Shown here in pieces: positions 7,943 through 16,500 of a stretch of 64,000 nucleotides of DNA. The stretch's first letter is position 1; each line of letters begins with the position of its first letter. The stretch is from an uncultured Anaerolineae bacterium (GTDB lineage: Bacteria > Chloroflexota > Anaerolineae > Promineifilales > Promineifilaceae), in contig CAJQMR010000032.1 of assembly GCA_905479495.1 (NCBI GenBank), positions 1 to 64,000 of the forward strand, given 5' to 3'. A model generated the notes under the pieces. The model did no database searches. It was not told the origin of the DNA and worked only from the letters and a program-made list of their open reading frames with translations. The translations under genes were made by a program, and so were the position numbers.

Positions 7943-8028
7943 ACCCCTGCTCTGGCGCGGTCTTCGGCCAGCGTAAAACTCAACTCGGCTGCGGCCCGGC
8001 GTCTCGCCGCGCCGCCTACTTTGCCTGC
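7943..8028 (-). repeat. Hairpin element, right type (copy E)
   Basis: CCCCTGCTCTGGCGCGGTCTTC, then stem GCGGCCCGGCG / CGCCGCGCCGC. It is followed by a flank (GAATTCTAACA..ATTCTTTG..TCCATTTTCACT, about 8039-8075) that also follows copy G at 9538-9575. Confidence 0.75.
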
Positions 8029-8138
8029 AAACTACGGCCGAATTCTAACATATTCTTTGTATCCATTTTCACTCCGAATTACGCGACTGAACACGAAGGA
8101 TACGGCCGTATCCCTCACTTAACAATTCACAAATTATT

Positions 8139-8375
8139 ACGGCCGTTACCGTCGTCACCAGCCTGCTAGAAGTATTCACCGTTGCCACCGTCGATGATCA
8201 GGTCATTCGCCAGGCGCTGTCTTGGGGCTGGTCAGATTTCGAAGATGCCGTACAGATGGCTGCCGCCGCAAACGCTGCTGCTGATTATCTTGTTACCCGC
8301 AATCCACGCGATTTTCGATCAGGAATTGTCCCTGTTGTGCAACCAGCCGCCTTTTTAACCCTGCTTAATCAATAA
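8139..8375 (+). pseudogene. Truncated duplicate of the PIN toxin (C-terminal 78 codons)
   Basis: Near-identical to the 3' end of the PIN gene (4731-4967) and still in frame to the same stop, with a few substitutions such as NADAD to NAAAD. It has no start and lacks the first metal ligand. Homology begins abruptly at an ACGGCCGT octamer (8139-8146) and continues past the stop into the following spacer, octamers included. Confidence 0.9.
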
Positions 8376-8570
8376 ACGACCTGCTCAATTCGTTCTTGAT
8401 CCAAAAACGGCCGTTCTACCCAACAGTTGTCAAGAGAAACGGCCGTACCCACCCATCTTCAAGCGCGTACGGCCGTTTCACACATGAACAATCTACAATG
8501 ACAACGACTTCCAATTCGTTAGTTACTCAAATTCGCTGTCGTCTTTGCTGTTTGCCCCACCAACCCATAA
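8376..8570. other. Duplicated spacer following the PIN fragment
   Basis: It matches 4968-5240 but lacks 79 bases, so that octamer 8439-8446 replaces the pair 5029-5036 and 5108-5115. It also carries octamers at 8407 and near 8470, and the conserved TTACTCAAATTCG block before hairpin element F. Confidence 0.75.
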
Positions 8571-8697
8571 CGGGCAAGGAAAGTGGCAAGGCGAGACGCC
8601 TGCCCATTACCACAGCCCATTACGAAAACCTGCCTGGCGTACGGGGGAAACGCCAATCCCAGCCTGAGCAATTTAGTAGACCTACGCAGAGCAGGGT
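8571..8697 (+). repeat. Hairpin element, left type (copy F)
   Basis: Core stem AGGCG AGA CGCCT, with flanking bases matching the other left copies (GGGCAAGGAAAGTGGC). Two tail units follow, the last ending GCAGAGCAGGG 14 bases before the next minus-strand stop codon. Confidence 0.65.
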
Positions 8698-8710
8698 ATT
8701 GTATGGGATG

Positions 8711-9414
8711 TTAATCGATAATTTCAAAGAACCATTTGTATTCTTGAACCTCACCAGAAGTTTGCTGAAACTGAAAGACTACCTCATGAATACCAGATTG
8801 CAATGGTGCAAACCAACAATAATCATCACCTTCAACCCATTGGGTTTTTTGATCTTCTTCCGATAACCAAACGGGTAATCCCAAACCAGCATTACCATAT
8901 GGTTCTTTTTGTTCGCCATCAACGAGCAGCGTCATCCGATCCCATAAAATTGATATATCACGTAAATCGTCCCCTTGCTGAATGAGCGGTCTTAAAAAAG
9001 GATTTACGCAGATTGCCGATTGAAATCCGTTTCTCATTGCACCTGTAATGCGAATTCCATCGACTCCTGCCTCCTTAAAATGGTAAAAATCTGATTCAAC
9101 GACACTATATTCTGCTGGACCAACTAATCGAACAAATTCAGGTCGAGGTTGAATAGGAATGACGTCCATCATCGGAAATACTGGAAGTGTAGGGGTTGGA
9201 TATATTGTGTCAGCATCTTCAACGATCCGCGTAACTTCAGCTATTTTGGGACTTGCAGATGGCACGGGTAGCGCCTGGGTGGGTGTTACTGCAAAGTTAT
9301 TATTTTCTAAGCTGTCACTAGCACCTGGCTCCGCCTCGATTGGGTATGCGCATGAAGACAGAAAAATTAAAACCCAACAAAGGTAAAAAAAGGATGATTA
9401 TATGTTTTTATCAT
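8711..9414 (-). pseudogene. Lipoprotein with a single-base frameshift in a homopolymer
   Basis: The downstream 184 codons are open to 8711. Upstream there is an ATG at 9414 with ribosome site GTGGAGG. The two frames join only if the run of seven T (minus strand; plus 9385-9391) had eight. The joined protein would be about 234 residues and start as a lipoprotein signal: MIKTYNHPFFYLCWVLIFL, then the lipobox LSSC. The mature part is acidic with FRLVGPAEYSV-type beta strands and ends EYKWFFEIID. Function is unknown. It lies alone between hairpin elements F and G. The frameshift may be genuine, a phase-variable tract, or a sequencing error. Confidence 0.6.
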
Positions 9415-9442
9415 AGAAAAAAGCCTCCACAAATTATATTCT

Positions 9443-9529
9443 GCCCCTGCTCCGGTGCGGTCTTCGGCAAGCAGAACACCGCACCCGGCTGCGGCGCGGC
9501 GTCCCGCCGCGCCGCCTTCTTTGCCAACA
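9443..9529 (-). repeat. Hairpin element, right type (copy G)
   Basis: Contains the strongest stem of the family: GCGGCGCGGCG, loop TCC, CGCCGCGCCGC (11 perfect base pairs). It is preceded by CCCCTGCTCCGGTGCGGTCTTC. It lies just upstream of the lipoprotein start. Confidence 0.75.
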
Positions 9530-9649
9530 GATACGGCCGAATTCTAACACAATCTTTGCCTCCATTTTCACTACGAATTTTACGAATGAACACGAAAGAA
9601 ACGGTCGTTTCCCCACTTAACAATTCACAATTAACCATTCACAATTACG

Positions 9650-9898
9650 ACGGCCGTTAGAACACCACTGTTCGCAAAGAGCATACGAGGCCCGCTGTAC
9701 GGCCGTACGCCACTGGTTAGAAGAACAATGCCAGAATGAGGCGGAAAAGCTAGTCTACCAACTCACCTATGAAGAAGAACTCAAACCGCGCCAAATTGTG
9801 GCCCAACACCCGGAACATTTTCCCGCCGTCCAAGATGTTTACCGCGTCAAGCGCGCCTCTACCGTCGCCTCCAGCGGGCGATTGATTGGCAGGAGTAA
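9650..9898 (+). pseudogene. Truncated, frameshifted duplicate of the sigma-like gene
   Basis: Aligns with 3979-4228, the last 80 codons and stop of the sigma-like gene. It starts at an ACGGCCGT octamer (9650-9657) matching the octamer at 3979-3986. A one-base deletion near 9850 (GTCAAGCGCGCC against GTCAAACAGCGCC) breaks the frame. There is no start codon. Confidence 0.85.
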
Positions 9899-9990
9899 CA
9901 ATTTAGCCACGGATTACGCAGATTGATTTCAATTCGTTCCTTACTCAAATTCGTTGTCGTCTTTACGGCCGTTCGTCTATTATATCTATC

Positions 9991-10055
9991 ACAGGCAAGT
10001 GACATGGCAAGGACCTTGCCCCCGGCTTATCAAGAAAATCTACTTTGAGCAGGGC
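9991..10055 (+). repeat. Hairpin element, left type (copy H)
   Basis: The most diverged copy: stem GGCAAGGACCTTGCC and tail GAAAATCTACTTTGAGCAGGG. It ends six bases before the stop of the gene at 10061 and is preceded by the conserved TTACTCAAATTCGTTGTCGTC block. Confidence 0.55.
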
Positions 10056-10060
10056 AATCT

Positions 10061-10543
10061 CTATGCGTGCGGATCGCCGATGAAGCGTTGATCAACCTCA
10101 TCAAGTTTATTCTTTTGCCTTACTTCCGCTACCCATTCTTCCAATCCTTCTTGCGTTTGTACACGCCGTTGCCATTGTCTCCAATCCTCATTGCGGGCTT
10201 CCTCGCGTAAAAGACCTAAAATTGGGTGATGATAAGTTTCCAACCAACGCATCCATTTTGGCTTAAGCCAACGGGGCTGCCACATAGAAAAAAGTATACT
10301 AAGCAGTAAAAGTGGTGTTAGGACGTAGTCAAGCACCAAGATTCTCGTCTCCATAGGAAAGGATTTTCGAAAGATAACCGCCATGACAAAGAATAGGATC
10401 GCAGCAGGAAAAGCGCCATAAACAATTCCTGCCGGTACAACTGGTGTAGATTTCATCAACCACCAAAGCTTATCTCTACCGAAATATGTACTCAAACCTG
10501 TATACAAAAAGAAGATGCTGATGAAAAGGAATAGAAGAGTCAT
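10061..10543 (-). CDS. Membrane protein, candidate immunity protein for the Rhs protein
   Basis: 160 residues starting at the ATG at 10543, with GGAG nine bases upstream; a GTG at 10561 overlapping the Rhs stop is the alternative. Four hydrophobic helices (about residues 3-20, 37-57, 68-86 and a shorter one) are followed by a charged cytosolic tail with EEARNEDWRQWQRR. It starts 17 bases after the Rhs stop codon on the same strand, the classical immunity position. A membrane-embedded immunity protein would suit the hydrophobic Gly-rich C-terminus of the Rhs protein. No family is recognised. Confidence 0.55.
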   Translation of the reverse strand: MTLLFLFISIFFLYTGLSTYFGRDKLWWLMKSTPVVPAGIVYGAFPAAILFFVMAVIFRKSFPMETRILVLDYVLTPLLLLSILFSMWQPRWLKPKWMRWLETYHHPILGLLREEARNEDWRQWQRRVQTQEGLEEWVAEVRQKNKLDEVDQRFIGDPHA

Positions 10544-10560
10544 TCGTGGGCATCTCCACA

Positions 10561-13500
10561 CTATTTGAAAAGCGGAGCCAAATTTCTTGTTGGGATGGCT
10601 CCAATATTGTCATAAATCCATGGCGCTGCCCATACATCCCAGGCGATAGAAATTCCGACGCCAACAACAAAACCTACTGGTCCCCCAAAAGAAGCGCCAA
10701 TCAAGGCCGCAGCACCCTTGCCAGCAGCTATGCCGCCAGCAAAACTAAGCAGCGAGCCAAACCCTTGAACCCGTGCTCTTTGCCAACGCTGTGCCGTGTT
10801 CAAGTAAGGGTTGCCAGCATCCAACAACCATTGATATCCCATATCAACGCCAAGTCCTATGCCAGCATCTAGAAAATGTATACCCAGTTTGCTCCCGAGT
10901 AGCTTGCCAACGACGCGACCAGCCGGCAAGCGATGTCCATAGCTGAAATAGGAACCAATTACCACTTCTTCCGTCACGATGCGAGTGTTCAATTCAACTG
11001 CTTTGCCAAAGAGATTGCGGCCGAAACGTTGCAAAGAATCCGGTATCAAATCTCTCGCCAGAATACCTCCGGCACCGGCAGCCAAAATAGCTTTCTCAGC
11101 AAACTGACTTCTTGCAACAGCCCTGGTGACCGTGTCTACAATAGGATCACCAACAATCGTATAGGCCGATGCACGCAAGTAAGTGTATGCCCCTCGTGCT
11201 GCCGCTTTACTTGCCTCATTGCTAACTAAAGCCTTACCAATGTTTGAGGTATAATCATTGGTGAATGGATTCCAGGAACTCGACTTAGCTTGGTAAACTC
11301 CGGGTTGGCCCAAGGGCGTGGCCGCATACCGGTTCAGCACCTGGGGTACGGTGGGCGGGCCACCGGCCGGGTTGGGTTGCAAGGGGCGGCCCAACGCCGG
11401 GTCGTACCACCTGCCGCCACCCAAATGCACTAACCCCGTCACCGCATCAGGCACGCCAGGCAGTGCATTATTTATGGCCAGAGGCATGGTGCTCGTTAGC
11501 ACCCCGCCAAAGCCATCATAAATCGTCTGGCCAACTTCATCCCCATTCTCATCCAGCAGCAGCAAAGAGGTTCCCGATGGGTCATTCACATGGTAAAACA
11601 GTGCCCCATTACCCGTTCGCGTGGCCACCTGCTGCCCACCTGCATAATAATGCTTCACCACATCATCCAGCGCAAACCTCCCTGAATAATCATAAAACAC
11701 ATCTTGATACGTCCAATCATCACTTATTTTTTCATAAACAAAGTGAAGCGTATCATCGCTAGCCACAAAATCATATGCATTCCATCTCTCAAAATCAGTA
11801 GATAAAATTTCTCCCGATGACCATACATTAGCAGCAACCCGCGTACTGTGCATGACCAATTCATACTCGTTTACATAGTCATAGACAAAATAGACAAAAT
11901 TAACGACCCCATCTACAGATACAACAAGCTCATATTGGGAAGGAAAACTGTCAAGGATTTGCTCCGGTTCTGACCATGTTTCAGCTTCGCTAGTCTTATA
12001 AATGTAAAATAATTGAGGCGGTTCAAAATTGTCATCTTTTCTCAGTGTATGAATTGTGCCCATCTCGTCTACAGCAGCAGAATAGACATAACCAGTATAA
12101 TATTCTGGTGTTCCCCAAGATGTACCATTCCAAATACGATAGTGTGACAATTCACCATCCTCTGATTCCCACAAAAATGCATATACTGTGTTTGCTGGAC
12201 CATTAACCATTTTATGGCTTGAGAAACTATTGATAGACCCTAAACCACTTTCTCCTAAAATAGAAACATTTTCTGACCAGGTTCCATCTGCGAAACGAAC
12301 CCGATGGAGAGTCTTTGACCCGACTGGACTATTTGGATCTCTATCTGGTTTCCAGATATGCCCCCACATCACATGTACATTATTTTCATTATCTAGAACA
12401 ATGTGGGGGGTGCTGGCGTAATCCCACACATCAGGGCCTGTTTCATAATCGCTAATATCAAAAGCCGTGGAAACAGCTTCCGATTCGCTCCAACTAACCC
12501 CGCCATCCTCAGAGTAACTGTAATAGACGTCCGAAGTAATTAATAAGTATGAAGAATCCTGAAAATAGCTTGTCCACACTACATGAATAGTACCATCTGT
12601 GCCTACAGCAATAGAAGGATATCCATGAGTAATTTTTTCATTCGCCGTTATCGTTTCTGTAACTATCGTAACTGGCGCAGTAATGTTAGGATCATCAAAC
12701 CGGTAAAACAAAATACCACCGTCAGCTTCTGACCAAACAAAATAAGGAATGTCTCCATACATTGCTATGGACGGGTCATCTGCCCTTTCATTTGGACCAC
12801 TTGTTGAAAGTTTGGTACCTACGCCCCCATTCGAGATGCCTTGCAGATACTCATTCACAAACAGTTTGCTTTGTGCTTCGCCAGTATTCTGCAAAACAAG
12901 CTGCCCATTGCCATCATAGGTCAACGTCGTCGTAATCACGCTATCAACGGTGTCGCTAATGACTTGTGACAACCTGTTTTCAGCATCATACAAGTAGTTT
13001 ACGGTAACGGCGCTGCCTAATAACGGATCAATGACACGACTCGTCATATTGCCGTTTTCATCATACGCATACTCTCTATCTTCCGAATCTGAACCCGGCA
13101 AATGAGGCCGCTCACCAATAGCATAGGTGAAAATCAAGCCATTACGATCGGTAAGATTGCCTATCGCATCATAATCATAATCCTGCTGGAAAATTGCATC
13201 GTTCGAGTCAATCGAATCCAGCCGGTTGAGACCATCATAGACTGGATTTAACCACAGTGAAGATCCCTGGCTATTATCAGTCCACCAATCCAAACGTCCC
13301 ACCTCGTCGAAGACCAATTCCAGGTTCTGCACTTGCTCTGAATTGACATTTGTTGTTTGCACATAGGTTGGCCTATGTGTGGCTGAATTATATTGAATGA
13401 TTTGTGTGGCTATGCCTCCCAATTCCCAAACTTTCACCTGCCCCAATGGATCGTACTCTGCATTAGCAAGATAACTGTCTTCCCCAACTAACCCCACAAT

Positions 13501-16500
13501 TTGATTAGCTGTATTGAGGGTATAGGTCACCACCTCACCATCAGGATAAGTAATTGTTTCCAACCGGCCCGAGTTATAGCCGTACTTGGTTGTGAAAGTG
13601 CTGCCATCAATAGTCTTTGTCTCTTCTAATAGTAGTCCGGTTAGGTCATACTGCCACACAGTATGACCAGAACCATCCCACATTTCGGTTCGGGTGGGGC
13701 TGGGATACTCATAGTTAACGGTTGCTGTATCGGCAATGTCTGAGCCTTCAGGAATTGCATAAGACTTTGTATCCAACCGCCCCAGCAAATCGTAGGTCAT
13801 CGTCGTCACAACACCGCGTGCATCGGTTTGCGTTTCCAGATTGCCCCGTGCATCATACGTGTACAACCAGGTTCCCATATCTGGATCATTTAAAGATACT
13901 TTGCGCCCCAGACTATCATAGGTAATCATTGTTTGGTTACCGGCATCATCAATAATTTGCAGTCTAAAATCAGGCGTATTATCAAGGTAGTTATACTGTG
14001 TAGTAACAGTCCCTGCCTCAGTGACTGCCGTCACCCGGCCAAAAGCATCCAATTGATACTCAGTTGTTAGACTCTGTGCATCTGTAGCTATGACCGTTTG
14101 CCAGTCAGGATAGGCGTATTGAACACCATCCACACTATCCCGCGTTTCCACAGATAGCGGACGTCCTAAAGCATCGTACACAGTATTTAACTCACGGCGA
14201 TTTGCGGCACTAGTATATGGCAAGGTACTCATGACCAGGCGTCCCTGGCTATCATAATTATAAGTCGTTTCTAGCTGACCATATTGCACTTCTTTGTACA
14301 GCTGCCCTACCCCATAATAAGATTGCACCAGATAGTCAGATTGTCCAAAGGCTTCCACGTGGACAATTAACCCATCAATCGTTCCCGCATCAATATCGTT
14401 ATAAGTAAACGTGGCAGTCCCATTAACCCCAGTTTGTGTCTTTATGCGACCTAACTCATCGTACGTATAGCTAGTCGTAAAATTACTCACATTCGTTACA
14501 CTGTTTAACAAACCAAAACGTGGATCATATACATACGTTTCAAACAGGCCGTTAGCATAGGTTTCCTTTTCTGGGAAGGTATGGTACACAGGATCATATG
14601 CAATTGTTGTCACATGCTGCACATCTCCATTCCATGTTTCATCTACATTCCCAAAAGCGTCAAAATGTGTGTAGCTGATTTGAGAAGGTCCATTTTGTGA
14701 AGAAAGATCAGGTTGTGTAGTTGTCACACTTGCTACAGAATATCCATTTCCATAAAAAGTGTAATCATTCTTGGATTGTCCAATTAGCGTTGAACCATTG
14801 CCATCGAATCGATAGACATATTCCGGCAGATTTGTAATATATTGTCCAGTTGGTGGCGCAAGATATGTGATTTTAGTTACGCGCTCTCCATTTTCGTTAA
14901 TTTCAACGACATTGCCATATAGATCATACTCGTAGCAAGTGGTAAGTGTCGGCGCGCTCCCCATCGTCGTCCAACTACAGCGGATATTCGTATGGGTTAC
15001 ATCATACTCAAACAGAGTGCTGGATAGCACTGCATTATCTTGCCATACCTCAACACGATATGGCTTTCCCCATGGAACTTTGTATCTATATTGTCCAGCA
15101 TCAAATGTTGTGTAATACGACCCAAGAGAAAAGAATGTTTTTGTTATGTCCCCTTCTGGATCTGTTACATTGACTTGTTGATGACCAACGAAGGCCTCAT
15201 CAAATCCTGCACCGACATATTCATACTGGAAAGTGAGTACACGACTGGTATTGTGTGCATTATCCACGATGGTTCGAGTCAAGACTCGCCAACGCTCTGT
15301 ATCTGGGTCTATCGTTTGATTAACCCACCAGGAATCTGGAGACCCTAAAGATCTAAGGCCACCCTCTATCTGTTCATACCCGTAGGTAACACTGCCCCCA
15401 TACCCATTGAGGATTGTCCGCAAATGACCTGTTTCTGCGTAGTTCAAAGTTGTTTTTGGCAAGCCTTGCCCACCCGTTCCATGCTCTTGAATACCTGTTA
15501 ACATCAGGTGGTAGTCTCTTGGCCCATATGAAGATGATATTTCGCTATTTTGCGTATAGTATTCATAATCTAACAAATATGTGCGTACATGTTGGCCTCC
15601 AACAAACATTTGGATTTCCTTTAACGCCTCCGGATACCCATATCCACCACCTGGGCCTGCATCATATATAGAATTTAAACCGGAAAAGTCAGCCCGTTCC
15701 CCTTCTCCGTTTACTATATTGGTATTTGGTTGACCATAAAGGAGTACAATTTCTCTCCCAGATGTTAATCCTGTATTTGAATTAGCTGTATACTCTATTC
15801 GAATTGGCCAAGCAGATCCGTCTGCATTTGCTGCTTGCGGGTTTGCTGTAACCTTATTTTCTGCGTAATAGATACTCATCATGTTTCCATACGTATCAAC
15901 TACAGTATCAAGATTGTATTGGTATATCTCTGTTGGGAAATTCTCGTCAACATAAAGCAAGGCACTAGAGGATGCAAGGGTTTTGCCGAATTGATATCGG
16001 GTTCCATCCTGAATTGTAACTTGCCAGTAACTACCAGTGCCATTTGTACCACCAGCAATCTGTTCAATTTGCCAATATGTTGTATGTTCTGTTTGATAAG
16101 ATGTGGTTTCCCCAATTTGGATAAGCCTCTCGCTTACACCATTCAAATTGAGATAATATTCTCCAGTATCCACATCCAGCTGTATCCAGCCTAATCCAGC
16201 CAACTCAAAACCAAGCCCAACCAGACCAGCCTGCTCATCCAGTAGTGTATCAGCCGCTCCAGAGTTATAAACCAGGCTTAAATTAGGTTGCATCCCATGT
16301 GTTCCCGGTGGAACTGTAAGTGGGTATTGGAATGTCGAGGAACCCGTTAATAAGTCAACGCCACCATTACTAACGCTAGGGAGACGGCGTAATGCAGGAG
16401 TACCCATGCCGTTATTTTTAGCAACGGCAAACTCAGAAAAATGATCTGTTTCGGCCCATGCTTTTCCCTGGGCAAAGTCGACTGTCGTCGTGATTGGCTG

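Noticed and set aside
8396..8866. A 156-aa plus-strand frame across hairpin element F
   Set aside because: It is composed of octamer spacer, the hairpin element and the antisense of the lipoprotein gene, with no protein-like pattern.
5241..10055. Hairpin elements as integron attC sites with 5316-5879 as integrase
   Set aside because: No GTTRRRY/RYYYAAC core sites were seen at the element ends, modules are bracketed by inverted rather than direct copies, and the recombinase lacks the extra helix of IntI.
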